Source: an uncultured Flavobacteriaceae bacterium (GTDB taxonomy: Bacteria; Bacteroidota; Bacteroidia; Flavobacteriales; Flavobacteriaceae). From it: a stretch of DNA of 64,000 nt. Where the stretch lies: NCBI GenBank assembly GCA_905182575.1, contig CAJJCA010000013.1, positions 62,001-126,000 on the forward strand, written 5' to 3'. Position numbers and translations under genes: made by a program. Positions 29,729-40,846 of this stretch are shown piece after piece (positions within the stretch are counted from its first letter, which is position 1; every line of letters begins with the position of its first letter). Under the pieces are notes generated by a model. It had not been told where the DNA came from. It saw only the letters and a list, made by a program, of their open reading frames with translations, and searched no databases.

Positions 29729-32577
29729 ATGAAGAAGGATGAATTTGTGTCGCGACACATCGGACCCAACAAGAGTGAAATCCGACAAATTCTTGCAACC
29801 CTAGAAGTGGATTCTATAGCGGAACTACTTCAACAGACGATTCCTGAGGAAATACGATTACCAAATTCGCTAGACTTACCAGAAGGCATAAGCGAGTTTA
29901 AATTCTTAAACGAATTACGCGAGCTTTCTGAAAAAAATCAACTTTTTGACACTTACATTGGACTTGGTTACCACCCCACAATTACTCCTGCTGTTATTCA
30001 ACGAAATATTCTGGAAAACCCAGGGTGGTATACCGCATACACTCCCTATCAGGCCGAAATAGCTCAAGGAAGATTGGAAGCTTTGTTTAATTATCAGACC
30101 CTCGTCTGTGACCTCACGGGAATGCCACTTTCTAATGCCTCACTGCTTGATGAAAGCACTGCAGCAGCAGAGGCCATGGCGATGACATTTGCGCTTAGAA
30201 GTTCAGATCAGAAAAAAAGAAATACCAATCAGTTTTTTGTTTCGGATCAAATATTACCCCAAACACTCTCTGTTTTAAGAACACGATCAGAACCTTTAGG
30301 AATCGAATTGATCGTAGACGATATAGAGGAATTTTATTTTAATGGGGAATTCTTTGGGGCGATCTTTCAATATCCTGGAAAATCAGGAAATATAATTGAC
30401 CTTCCAGCTGCAATTTCAAAAGCTAAAGAGTTTGATGTAAAGACAATCGTAGCTGCTGATCTTCTCAGCCTGACGATTCTTGAAGCTCCTGGCAAATATG
30501 GTGTTGACGCAGTAATTGGAACCACTCAGCGCTTTGGAATACCTTTGGGTTATGGAGGGCCGCATGCGGCTTATTTTGCAACCAAATCAGAGTATAAAAG
30601 AAACATACCTGGTCGTATTATTGGTCAAACCAAGGATATGGACGATATTCCATTGCCTTAAGAATGGCATTACAAACCAGAGAGCAACACATCAAAAGAG
30701 ATCGAGCCACTTCAAACATTTGTACCGCGCAAGTGCTACTCGCAGTAATGGCAGGAATGTATGCAGTTTATCATGGTCCTAAGGGGTTAAAAGTAATTGC
30801 TAAGAATATTCACCTGAATGCAGTAAAACTCGAGAAAAAATTAGAGGATCTGGGTTTAAAACAACTAAACAGATATTATTTTGACACCCTTTGCGTTCAA
30901 GCCGATGCAAAAATCATTAAGTCCATTGCCGAAAAAGATAACGTCAACTTCCTCTATTTTGATAAACACACAATTGGAATTTCAATCAATGAAACCACAG
31001 ATGATTCTTCATTGTTGAAAATTCTAAACATATTCGAACAGGCCGTCAAACAAAAAAGCAGCTCAGAAAAAATAGAAGTGGATTCGTTTCGGATCCCAGT
31101 TAAACAATCAAGAAAAAGCTCTTTTTTAACACACAAAACATTCAATACTTATCATTCCGAAACAGCATTGATGCGATACATCAAATCATTAGAAAGAAAA
31201 GATTTGGCGCTAAACCACTCGATGATCTCTCTAGGATCTTGTACGATGAAACTCAATGCAGCCGCAGAAATGCTTCCTTTGAGTTGGGCAAAATGGTCTA
31301 ACATCCACCCCTTTGTGCCCATCGAACAAGCAGCTGGTTATCAATTCATGTTGAAAAGCTTGGAAGCTCAGTTAAATGAAATCACTGGATTTGCAGCCAC
31401 ATCGTTGCAACCCAATTCTGGAGCTCAGGGAGAATATTCTGGATTAATGGTCATAAGTGCCTATCACCATTCAAGAGGGGAACAAAACCGAAACATCTGT
31501 CTCATCCCTTCCTCTGCCCACGGAACAAATCCCGCCTCAGCCGTTATGGCAGGAATGAAAGTCGTGGTTATTAAAACAGATGAAATGGGAAATATCGACT
31601 GGCTGGACATTGCTCAAAAGGCAGAAGAGCACAAAGACAATCTGGCTGCATTAATGATAACTTACCCTTCTACTCATGGAGTTTTTGAATCAAACATTAG
31701 ACAGATCACCAAAAAAATACATGATTTTGGAGGTCAAGTTTACATGGATGGCGCCAACATGAACGCACAAGTTGGTCTCACCAGTCCAGCCATGATTGGA
31801 GCAGATGTTTGTCACTTAAATCTACATAAAACATTTGCCATACCACATGGAGGTGGTGGACCAGGCGTAGGGCCTATATGTGTTGCGAAACATCTTGAAG
31901 CTTTTTTACCTAATAATCCTTTAATAAAAACAGGGGGAGAAAACGCTATTTCGTCAATCTCAGGTGCGCCTTGGGGATCGGCACTCGTGTGCCTTATTTC
32001 TTATGGTTACATAAAAATGCTCGGGGCCAGTGGCTTAAAAAGAGCTACCGAAATAGCAATTTTAAACTCAAATTATATTAAAAAAAGGCTTGAGGGTGCC
32101 TATGAAATTCTGTTTTCTGGTGAAAATGGTCGAACAGCGCACGAACTAATCATTGACTGCCGGCCCTTCAAAAAACAAAATATTGAAGTTGTGGATATTG
32201 CTAAGCGCCTTATCGATTATGGCTTCCACGCTCCAACGGTGTCTTTTCCAGTAGCAGGAACGATGATGATTGAGCCCACAGAGAGTGAAAATCTGAGTGA
32301 AATAGATCGTTTTTGTGATGCCATGATTTCAATCAGAATGGAGATCGGATCAAATGACGATGCTGACCTGGCAATGCTTAAAAATGCGCCACATACATTA
32401 CAAATGATTACTTGTGATCATTGGAATCACCCCTACTCCAGACAAAAGGCTGCTTTCCCACTCGAATTTGTAAAGGAGAATAAATTTTGGCCAAGTGTAA
32501 GAAGAGTGGACGAAACGTTTGGCGATCGTAATTTGATCTGTAGTTGCGAGCCCGTGGAGAACTACATAAATGCTTGA
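29729..32577 (+). CDS. gcvP: Glycine dehydrogenase (decarboxylating), P-protein, frame-broken
   Basis: The PLP-dependent P-protein of the glycine cleavage system, about 949 residues. The N-half has DEFVSRHIGP, YTAYTPYQAEIAQGRLE, LLDESTAAAEAM and QRFGIPLGYGGPHAA. A shift near 30655 separates it from MALQTREQHIKRDRATSNIC and the C-half, where SLGSCTMKLN, SAHGTNPASA and the PLP lysine segment HLNLHKTFAIPHGGGGPG are found. Both halves of the fused alpha-beta type are present. gcvT and gcvH are not in the window. Confidence 0.96.
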
Positions 32578-32614
32578 TTAACATTTGTTTAAATATTTAA
32601 AAACAATCTTTAAC

Positions 32615-32634
32615 TCAGTAAATTCAATTACTGA
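32615..32634 (+). terminator. Weak hairpin after gcvP
   Basis: TCAGTAA and TTACTGA form a 7-bp stem with a 6-base loop, 37 bp after the gcvP stop. Only a short T stretch follows, so termination here is a guess. Confidence 0.35.
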
Positions 32635-32703
32635 ATTTCATACCGTTTTTTAAATTTTCGACATATAATCTCTTATTAAACGCTACTATTGTAATCTAAA
32701 TAT

Positions 32704-33765
32704 ATGAATTACAAAATTACAGGTAGCGGCAGTTGTATTCCAACAAATAATCAAGATAACGGTGCTTTTTTGTCACAATCATTTTATGATGACAATGGTG
32801 TGGAACTTGAATTAGACAATCAAATCATCATTGATAAATTCAATTCTATTACTGGGATAGAGCAACGCAAATACATCAATAAAGAGTTAAAAACCTCGGA
32901 CATTGCTGCTGTAGCTGCACAAGATGCAATTGAAGATGCGCAAATTGATCCTGAAACATTGGATTATATCATTGTAGCCCATAATTTTGGAGACATTCCT
33001 TACGGAAGCAAACAAATCGATACCTTACCCAACCTAGCTGCAAGGGTAAAGTCAAAATTAAAAATAAAGAACCCTAGCTGTGTTGCCTATGACATCCTAT
33101 TCGGCTGTCCTGGATGGGTCGAGGGAATGATTCAGGCGAAAGCATTTATCAAGGCCGGAATGGCTACAAAGTGCTTGGTTGTAGGAGCAGATGCGCTATC
33201 GAGAGTGATCGATAAATACGACAGAGATTCCATGATATTTGCGGATGGCGCTGGCGCAACCATTCTTGAGGCAACTGATGAGGATGGTGGTGTTTTATCC
33301 CACACTTCAGCTACTTACACTTCTGAAAATGAAGCTGAATTCATTTATTACGGTAACTCCTATAATACCAAAGCGGATCAAAGTGAAAAGTACATCAAAA
33401 TGCAAGGAAGGAAAGTGTATGAATTTGCACTTAGTCATGTTCCCGCTGCAATGAAAAAATGTCTTGATGATGCAAATATTGAGATCGACCAACTAAAAAA
33501 AATATTTATTCATCAGGCGAATAAAAAAATGGATGAAGCCATTGCAAAAAGGTTTTATAGACTTTATAAGGTTCCAATGCCTGGGGATATCCTTCCTATG
33601 AATATTGAAGAATTTGGAAACAGCTCCGTTGCAACGGTTCCTACCTTATTTAATTTGGTACTCAAGCAAAACTATAAGGGACATCGACTTAACAAGGGAG
33701 ACATTATCCTTTTTGCCAGTGTAGGTTCAGGAATGAATATCAATGCTATTACCTACCAAATTTAA
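32704..33765 (+). CDS. 3-oxoacyl-ACP synthase III-like enzyme
   Basis: A thiolase-fold enzyme of 353 residues in the KAS III/FabH family. ITGSGSCIPTN begins the fold, SITGIEQRKY is a FabH signature, the nucleophilic Cys is in DILFGCPGWVEGM, and the His and Asn of the triad fit KKIFIHQANKKM and EEFGNSSVATVP. It is longer than standard FabH (about 330), so it may be a paralogue acting on a special acyl donor rather than the main initiator. It stands alone, 64 bp before the MlaE-like gene. Confidence 0.88.
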   Translation: MNYKITGSGSCIPTNNQDNGAFLSQSFYDDNGVELELDNQIIIDKFNSITGIEQRKYINKELKTSDIAAVAAQDAIEDAQIDPETLDYIIVAHNFGDIPYGSKQIDTLPNLAARVKSKLKIKNPSCVAYDILFGCPGWVEGMIQAKAFIKAGMATKCLVVGADALSRVIDKYDRDSMIFADGAGATILEATDEDGGVLSHTSATYTSENEAEFIYYGNSYNTKADQSEKYIKMQGRKVYEFALSHVPAAMKKCLDDANIEIDQLKKIFIHQANKKMDEAIAKRFYRLYKVPMPGDILPMNIEEFGNSSVATVPTLFNLVLKQNYKGHRLNKGDIILFASVGSGMNINAITYQI

Positions 33766-33828
33766 TTTTACAATTACTTAACAAATTAAACGAACTACTC
33801 TTAAAGGTTAAATGTTTAAATTTACTGC

Positions 33829-34566
33829 ATGATTATCATTCATCACATAGGCGCTTATTTTTTAATGCTCCAAAAAGTCTTTAGGAGATTCGTAAAATGG
33901 AGCGTATTAAAAGAGTTGATAATTAAAGACATTGATGCCTTAATCATCGGTTCTATTGGTATTGTCGCTTTCATTTCTTTTTTTGTAGGAGGAGTTGTTG
34001 CGATTCAAACGGCATTAAACTTGACCAATCCTTTTTTACCACAATATTTAATTGGTTTTGCGACTCGACAGTCTGTTATTCTTGAGTTCGCCCCTACTTT
34101 CATTTCCATTATTATGGCTGGAAAAGTTGGATCATTTATTACTTCAAGCCTAGGGACAATGAGGGTTACAGAACAAATTGAAGCTTTAAAAGTGATGGGG
34201 ATAAATACCTATAATTATTTGATTTTCCCAAAGTTGATTGCCATGTTTTTTTACCCATTCGTAATAGTTGTCTCCATGTTTTTGGGTATAATTGGAGGCT
34301 ACTTCGCATCGATATATGGTGGATTTTGTAACAGCGCAGACTTCATTCAAGGCATTCAGCTAGATTTCATTCCGTTCCATATTGGCTATGCTTTTTTAAA
34401 AACAATAATATTTTCCTTCATTTTGGCAACTGTTCCTTCCTATCACGGCTATTTCCTTAAAGGTGGAGCATTGGAAGTTGGAAAAGCAAGTACAACGTCT
34501 TTTGTTTGGACGAGCGTACTGATCATCATCGCAAATTATTTAACAACTCAACTTTTACTCACCTAA
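33829..34566 (+). CDS. MlaE/YrbE-type ABC permease
   Basis: A 245-residue inner-membrane permease with about six hydrophobic segments. GGVVAIQTALNL, LEFAPTFISIIMAGKVGSFITSSLGTMRVTEQIEALKVMG and FPKLIAMFFYPF are MlaE family signatures, from the permease that moves phospholipids between membranes. The stop overlaps the ATP-binding gene start (TAATG). No MCE-domain substrate-binding gene follows, so that partner must lie elsewhere. Confidence 0.93.
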   Translation: MIIIHHIGAYFLMLQKVFRRFVKWSVLKELIIKDIDALIIGSIGIVAFISFFVGGVVAIQTALNLTNPFLPQYLIGFATRQSVILEFAPTFISIIMAGKVGSFITSSLGTMRVTEQIEALKVMGINTYNYLIFPKLIAMFFYPFVIVVSMFLGIIGGYFASIYGGFCNSADFIQGIQLDFIPFHIGYAFLKTIIFSFILATVPSYHGYFLKGGALEVGKASTTSFVWTSVLIIIANYLTTQLLLT

Positions 34567-35330
34567 TGATTGTCGTTGAAAACCTATACAAATCTTTCGA
34601 TGGAGTAAACGTTTTAAACGATATCTCCACAACTTTCGAAAAAGGAAAAACCAATTTAATTATTGGTCAAAGTGGAGGAAAGACAGTTCTACTCAAGAGT
34701 ATACTTGGTTTATTCAATATTGATAAAGGAAATATTTATTTTGGAAATCAATCGATTCAAAACATTAGCAATAAAGAAAGAAGTATTTTAAGACAAGAAA
34801 TGGGCATGGTTTTTCAAGGAAGTGCTTTGTTTGACTCGATGACCGTTGAGGAAAACATTATGTTTCCAATGCGAATGCTTACTAAAAACAGTTTTGAGGA
34901 AATGCAATCGCGTTCCAATGAGGTTATCAAACGGGTGAATTTGATCAATGCAAATAAAAAATTACCGTCTGAAATATCTGGAGGTATGCAAAAAAGAGTT
35001 GCCATTGCAAGGGCCATTGTCATGAATCCAAAATACTTATTTTGTGATGAACCTAACTCTGGGTTAGATCCCAAAACCTCAACGATTATTGACAATTTGA
35101 TTCAAGAGATTACCCAAGAATTTCAAATCACTACTATTGTAAACACTCATGACATGAACTCTGTAATGGAGATTGGAGAGAAAATTATTTTCTTGCAAAA
35201 TGGAAAAAAAGAATGGGAAGGAAATAATAAAGAAGTTTTTAAAACCGAAAATGAAGCCTTTAAAGTCTTTATTTATTCTTCTAATTTATTTAAGAAAGTT
35301 CGAGAGGTATACCTCAGAGATAACGCTTAA
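34566..35330 (+). CDS. MlaF-type ABC ATP-binding protein with altered P-loop
   Basis: A 254-residue ABC ATPase. The signature motif EISGGMQKRVAIARAI, Walker B YLFCDEPNSGLDP and the H-loop NTHDMNSV are normal. The Walker A reads IGQSGGKTVLLK, one residue shorter than the expected GQSGSGKT; three bases are missing without a frame change. Either the sequence has a 3-base deletion in the AGTGGA stretch near 34672-34682 or this ATPase has a truly changed P-loop. It starts at ATG 34566 within the permease stop and must work with that permease. Confidence 0.92.
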   Translation: MIVVENLYKSFDGVNVLNDISTTFEKGKTNLIIGQSGGKTVLLKSILGLFNIDKGNIYFGNQSIQNISNKERSILRQEMGMVFQGSALFDSMTVEENIMFPMRMLTKNSFEEMQSRSNEVIKRVNLINANKKLPSEISGGMQKRVAIARAIVMNPKYLFCDEPNSGLDPKTSTIIDNLIQEITQEFQITTIVNTHDMNSVMEIGEKIIFLQNGKKEWEGNNKEVFKTENEAFKVFIYSSNLFKKVREVYLRDNA

Positions 35331-35433
35331 TCCTTAGAGTTAAAATTAACTTAGCAGCATTACTTTTGCATGAGGACTAAACAAATACAACCTTCCAGTA
35401 GAAATTTCTTTACACTCATATTTTTTCACTCTT

Positions 35434-35952
35434 TTAGAACCAAGTAACAAATTTCCTATCGTTGTGAATCTTAAACACTGAGCCTTCTTTCAACTCGAAA
35501 ATATAAGTGTCCTCTGTCTCGGGATCAAATTTATTTAATTCAACAACTAATTTAAAATCGGAATCAGTGCTTGCCTTTGGATTTTTAAAATGAAGCGCAA
35601 GCGTCTCTAATAAAGGTGAAGGGAAAACTGAGTCATTTAAAAAAGGTAACATCATTTCACGATAACACAATTTCCAGTGCTTACCATGCGGTTTGATTCT
35701 ATTTCCATAAGTCTTAAAAGCGACCAAGTGTGAAATCTCATGTACGAGGGTGATTAGAAATCGAAAAACATTGGTTGTTTCGTTAATGGTAATTTGATGT
35801 ACGTCATGGGATAACATCCTGTAATCTCCATGTTTGGTAACACGTTTTCGAGAGACAATAACGTTCACTTTCCAGCGCGATAAGTATTCAGAAATTAAAA
35901 GATGTGCTTCTTTTGGGAGGTAGTCTTGTAAAGCGGTTATTTGAGCCTCCAT
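35434..35952 (-). CDS. SprT-like zinc metalloprotease domain protein
   Basis: A 172-residue SprT-type protein. The zinc site is LVHEISHLVAF with a third ligand in KPHGKHWKLC, and RKRVTKHGDYR is typical of the family. The C-terminal half lacks the four-Cys zinc ribbon found in some SprT proteins. The family is related to Spartan proteases that digest DNA-protein crosslinks, but bacterial function is not established. It lies 5 bp downstream of the SDR gene. Confidence 0.85.
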   Translation of the reverse strand: MEAQITALQDYLPKEAHLLISEYLSRWKVNVIVSRKRVTKHGDYRMLSHDVHQITINETTNVFRFLITLVHEISHLVAFKTYGNRIKPHGKHWKLCYREMMLPFLNDSVFPSPLLETLALHFKNPKASTDSDFKLVVELNKFDPETEDTYIFELKEGSVFKIHNDRKFVTWF

Positions 35953-35957
35953 AAAGA

Positions 35958-36632
35958 TTAGGGCGTACTTGAAGAAACAGGAAGAACTTTTCCGTTATAA
36001 AATTGATTCCCATTTGACGCAAAGTCTAGGATATAAGTTCCCATTTGCTCAGCAGTTAAAGGAGCTTCGTAACCTGGAAAGGCCTCTGCCAACATTTCAG
36101 TTTGAACGGCACCCAATGCCAATGCATTGAATGAAGGACCTGTTTTAGCGTACTCCTCCGCTAGCATTTCGGTCAAGGTGATTAGTGCACCTTTACTACT
36201 GCTGTAAGCTGATAATCCGGGGAATTTCGAACTGCCCTGTATGCCGCCCATGCTGCTTATATTGACAACATGACCCTTGGGGTTTATAATCGGCAAGAGA
36301 TTTCGTGTGAGCGATGCTACTGAGAACACATTCACTCTATAAACTGACTCAAACTCTTCATCAGTAGTTTCGGCAAAAGACTTATTTATTAAACTTCCAG
36401 CATTATTAATTAATATATCTATATTCCCAAACTCACTTTTAACTGATTCAGCAAAACCATCTATTTCTTTTTGATTTAAAAGGTCTACAGCGAAAGGGTG
36501 AATGTTTTCAATATTAGAAAGCGGCTTGATATTTCTCGATAGTGCAATGATCTGATGTCCCTCAGCTGCAGCTTTTAGGCAAACTTGCAATCCAATTCCC
36601 TTACTGGCTCCAGAAACAACTATCGTCTGCAT
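35958..36632 (-). CDS. Short-chain dehydrogenase/reductase
   Basis: A classical SDR of 224 residues. The NAD(P) motif is VSGASKGIGLQV (about 5-16), NNAG is at about 77-80, the catalytic Ser in NISSMGG and YxxxK in YSSSKGAL. The Asp or Arg that would fix cofactor choice is unclear (ALSRN suggests NADP). It shares its strand with sprT and pdhC; the substrate is unknown. Confidence 0.88.
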   Translation of the reverse strand: MQTIVVSGASKGIGLQVCLKAAAEGHQIIALSRNIKPLSNIENIHPFAVDLLNQKEIDGFAESVKSEFGNIDILINNAGSLINKSFAETTDEEFESVYRVNVFSVASLTRNLLPIINPKGHVVNISSMGGIQGSSKFPGLSAYSSSKGALITLTEMLAEEYAKTGPSFNALALGAVQTEMLAEAFPGYEAPLTAEQMGTYILDFASNGNQFYNGKVLPVSSSTP

Positions 36633-36677
36633 AAGTCAATCATTTTATAGTTTTCGATTTAAAGAACGTTTTTCTTT

Positions 36678-38276
36678 TTAGGAAACCAAAAGTGTAATCG
36701 GATTTTCGATATACGATTTTAATGTTTGTAAAAATAAAGATCCAGTTGCACCATCAACAGTTCTGTGATCGCAAGTTAGGGTCAATTTCATAGTGTTACC
36801 CACCACAATTTGCCCTTCTTTAACGACAGGTTTGTTGACTATTGCGCCTACAGATAAAATTGCTGAATTAGGTTGATTGATAATCGAAGTGAATTCTTGA
36901 ATACCAAACATTCCTAAATTAGAAATAGTAAATGTGCTTCCTTCTATTTCAGTAGGAGTTAATTTTTTCGCTCTTGCTCTGCCTGCAAAATCTTTAACGG
37001 TTGCACCAATTTGTCTTAAATCCATTTCATCTGTGAACTTTAGAACAGGAACAATCAATCCGTCTTCAACTGCAACTGCCACTCCAACATGAACGTGGTG
37101 GTTTTGAATGATTTTATCATCAAACCATTGAGAATTTACTTGCGGATGTTGTTTTAATGCCAGCGCTACGGCTTTTACTATGATGTCATTAAAAGAGATT
37201 TTAGTCTCTGGAATGGTATTGTATTGTGCTCTAAAAGCCATAGCATTGTCCATGTCAAACTCAACACCTAAATAATAATGAGGTGCTGAAAACTTAGAAG
37301 CGGAAAGTCTTTTGGCAATTACTTTTCTGATGGAACTGTTCGCGATTTCCGTAACTCCTTCTACCCCAGCAGGAACAAATGATTGTACTGAAGCACCATT
37401 AGCAGCAGCAGGCATTGAAATTTTCAATATCTCGCTTAATAATTCTTCCTCCTTCGCCTGATCCGGCAACATTATTCAAGTTAATTACTTTTTCTTCTGC
37501 TAATTTTTTAGCTAGTGGAGAAATAAATACTCTTCTGGCATTTGAATTTACTTTAGGTGCTTGAGCTACAGGAGCTGGTTTTGGAACTGCAACAGCTTCG
37601 GGTGTTGAAACAACAGGAGCTGTTTCTTTGATTGCTTCTGGTTTAACATCCGCTTGAGAGTGGCGCAATGCGGCTTTCACGGCCTCGGTAATCTTTATCT
37701 CCAATAACAGCCAATATTGCATCGACAGGTGCAGACTGTCCTTCCTCTAGACCAATGTGCAAAAGTGTGCCTGTATAAAAAGACTCAAATTCCATTGTTG
37801 CTTTGTCGGTTTCAATTTCAGCTAAAATATCGCCTTCTGCAACAGTATCGCCTACTTTAATATTCCACTTCGCAACGGTTCCTTCTTCCATGGTGTCACT
37901 CAATCGTGGCATAGTAATGACCTCAACTCCTGAGGGCATTGCGACAGCGGTAGTTTCCTCAACAACTGCTTCGGTTTTAACTTCTTTTTCATCGGCAGGA
38001 CTCTCAGTACCTGCAATCATTCCAGAAATATCTTCTCCATTTTTCACCTATAATGGCTAAGAGTGAATCTACAGGAGCAGTTCCTCCTTCTTGAATTCCG
38101 ATATATAGTAATTCGCCTTCTTGAAAAGATTCGAATTCCATGGTGGCCTTATCAGTCTCAATTTCAGCTAAAATATCGCCTTCAATTACTGAGTCACCTA
38201 CTTTTTTATACCATTTAGCGACAGTGCCTTCTTCCATTGTGTCACTTAACCTAGGCATATTTATTAATTCAGCCAT
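36678..38276 (-). CDS. pdhC: Pyruvate dehydrogenase E2 with two lipoyl domains, frame-broken
   Basis: Dihydrolipoamide acetyltransferase, about 532 residues after repair. Two lipoyl domains are seen, each with the modified lysine in [14 protein letters not shown], joined by an Ala/Val/Glu-rich linker. The peripheral-subunit-binding domain is [15 protein letters not shown]...[11 protein letters not shown]. The catalytic domain ends with [12 protein letters not shown], carrying the His-Asp pair. Three frame changes, near 38030, 37690 and 37430, separate four fragments. It follows pdhA by one base. The E1 beta and E3 genes are not in the window. Confidence 0.94.
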
Positions 38277-38277
38277 T

Positions 38278-39278
38278 CTATTTTATTTTATGCTTAATAA
38301 AAGGATAATCCTCTTGTTCATATACTGCGTCATACATAAGAGACTTTTCTGGGTAAGGAGATTCCTCTGCAAACTTAACACACTCAAGAACACCTTCTTT
38401 GACCTTAGCATCAACTTCATCGAGCTGATCTTGGGTAGCATATTTGTTTTTGAGAATGATTTCCTTTACCTGAGAAATAGGATCAATCTTTTTATACTCA
38501 AGAACCTCATCTTTGGTTCTGTATTTTTGTGCATCCGACATGGAATGTCCTCTAAAACGATACGTTTTCATTTCTAAAAAAGTTGGACCGTTGCCTTCTC
38601 TTGCAAATTTAATGGCTTTGTTCATCGCCTTAGCAACAGCCACTGGGTCCATTCCATCTACCGGTCCACAGGGCATTTCATAACCCAATCCCAATTTCCA
38701 GAAAACTTATGACTTGCTGTTCTTGCTACAGAAGTTCCCATGGCATAGCCATTGTTTTCAACAACAAAAACAACAGGAAGTTTCCAAAGTGTCGCCAAGT
38801 TTAATGTTTCGTGAAGTGACCCTTGTCTAACTGCTCCATCTCCCATAAAACATAGGGTGACATTGTCGCGATTAAAATATTTATCTCCATAGGCCATTCC
38901 AGCGCCTAAAGGTATTTGACCTCCAACAATACCGTGACCTCCATGAAATTTGTGTTCCTTAGAGAAAATGTGCATCGAACCACCCAATCCTTGGGAAGTT
39001 CCAGTTGCCTTACCAAATAATTCAGCCATTATTCGTTTTGGATCTACACCCATTCCAATGGGTTGAACGTGATTCCTGTAGGCGGTTATCATTCGGTCTT
39101 TACCAATTTCCATTGCGTGAAGAGAACCTGCCAATACAGCTTCTTGACCATTATATAAGTGTAAAAAACCTCTTACCTTCTGCTGAATATAAACTGCAGC
39201 TAGTTTATCTTCAAATTTGCGCCAGAACGTCATGTTTTCATACCAATTAAGGTAAGTTTCTTTTGTAATTTGTTTCAT
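38278..39278 (-). CDS. pdhA: Pyruvate dehydrogenase E1 alpha subunit, frame-broken
   Basis: The TPP-binding alpha chain of pyruvate dehydrogenase, about 333 residues. AYRNHVQPIGMGVDP, GGHGIVGGQIPLGAGMA and the TPP motif FMGDGAVRQGSLHE...VVENNGYAMGT are in the N-part; YRFRGHSMSDAQKYR is in the C-part. A shift near 38690 (after NWDWVMKCP/LGYEMPCGPVDGMD) divides it. It is first in the pdhA-pdhC pair, next to porV as in other Flavobacteriia. Confidence 0.95.
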
Positions 39279-39407
39279 TAAACGAGTTGAGATAATAAAA
39301 TTAAATTATTCTGTAAAATTAAAGAATTCTAGGGTAGGGAGAAAATATATTTATTAAATAAAAAAAATCTTTAATAAGTGCCCTGAATTTGACCACTCTG
39401 ACTATCG

Positions 39408-40561
39408 TCAATCTAAGGGTACTGAGGAATTTAAATTGAAGGTCAGGGAGAACCTAAGTGTATTTTCTAATGGGTTTCTAACCTTAGAAAGAGAAGAAAG
39501 ATATGAAATATCAATAGTAATGTTGTTTAATGTAAATCCAGATCCGAAAGTAAGATAGCGTCTTGAACCTTTTTCCTCGCTTTCATTAAAATAGCCAGTC
39601 CTTACAGCGAAATTGTCCCCTAGTAAATATTCCAACCCTAGCGCCCAAGTAAATTCTTCTACCTCTTCAGTGAATCCTCCGGGAGCATCGTTAAATGACT
39701 TGAATATCGCATCTAAGAAAGTAGTGTCTGGCTGTCTGTATCCAATAAAAACATTGTTATCGTCATAAGTTGCAACAGGAGATGGGACCAATAATTTAGC
39801 GAATTCCAAGTTGATTCCTAACGCGTTGGAATCATCAAAAATAAAATTCAAACCCGTTCCAAACCTAAGATTTGTAGGGATATAGTCTTCTTGTCCTCCT
39901 TCATCATATTTTAATTTAGGACCAATATTAGATATGTTAAATCCGGCTCTCAAAAAAGCTTTATTATTAAATAAATCAAAATTATTACCCTTATAAAATC
40001 CAGCGATATCAACCCCCAAACTATTAGAAGAGCTTGCATCCACATCTGTCGATATTTTCAAATCAGAACGAATATACCTCCCGGCAACTGACATCGCAAA
40101 TCTATCACTTAATTTTAATGCGTAAGAAAGGTCGATTGAAATTTCATTTGGCCGCTCAGCGCCTTGATCAACTATTGTTCCTCCTACACTTTCATTAAAT
40201 TGAATATCCCCTAAGCTAAAATACTTAATACTCCCCGCCCAAGAGCTTCTCTCGTTAATTTGGGAAGAAAAGATTAAACTTCCTAAAAAAATAACTACAA
40301 CGTTATAGAAAATAGGGAGTATAACTCAAACTAAACCCTTTTGGAGATTCAGCAAAAACATACTTTGCTGGGTTCCATTGTTGGGAGTAGGCATCCGCTG
40401 AAGTTGCAACTCCTTGTTCTCCCATTCCAGCTGCTCTAGCATCTGGGTGTAATTAATAAAAATGGCACACCGGTAGTGATCACTCGATCTTGTGCAATTC
40501 CAACTAATGAACAAAAGGTGGCAATTGTGAAAACTAAACAAAATGTTTTCCTGAGTTTCAT
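39408..40561 (-). CDS. porV: Type IX secretion outer-membrane protein PorV (LptO), frame-broken
   Basis: PorV is a FadL-like beta-barrel that shuttles cargo of the type IX secretion system. From ATG 40561 the sequence reads MKLRKTFCLVFTIATFCS with a clear signal peptide, then VITTGVPFLLITPDARAAGMG after correction near 40450, then SSADAYSQQWNPAKY and, after a second correction near 40310, YFSLGDIQFN and the long frame from MSVAGRYIRSD. The C-part has alternating barrel strands ending in FSLTFNL. About 384 residues in all. It diverges from gldJ. Confidence 0.9.
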
Positions 40562-40846
40562 TTATGAATAGATGTTTAGGTGAGTCTAAAACGAAAAAAA
40601 GAGATACTTATTGCTAAAGTCTTTAAATTTAATGTTAATATTATTTTCAGTTAGTTGGAATATCAATTCCTGATAATGAAAATCTTTTAGAAATATTATC
40701 CAGCATTTAATTTGCCAAAATATAATATTAGAAAACTTAATACGTTATGAATTATAAGATTGTAACATTTTGAATAATATTTTAATGCATAAAACAGCTA
40801 TTATTAGTATCTTGCAATCATATAATACATATATTACAGTAACTAT
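40562..40846. other. Divergent porV-gldJ intergenic region
   Basis: These 285 bp are very AT-rich and must contain both start regions. I find no exact TAnnTTTG box on either strand, no open frame of note and no remnant of porU, which in related genomes lies between these two genes. Confidence 0.6.
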
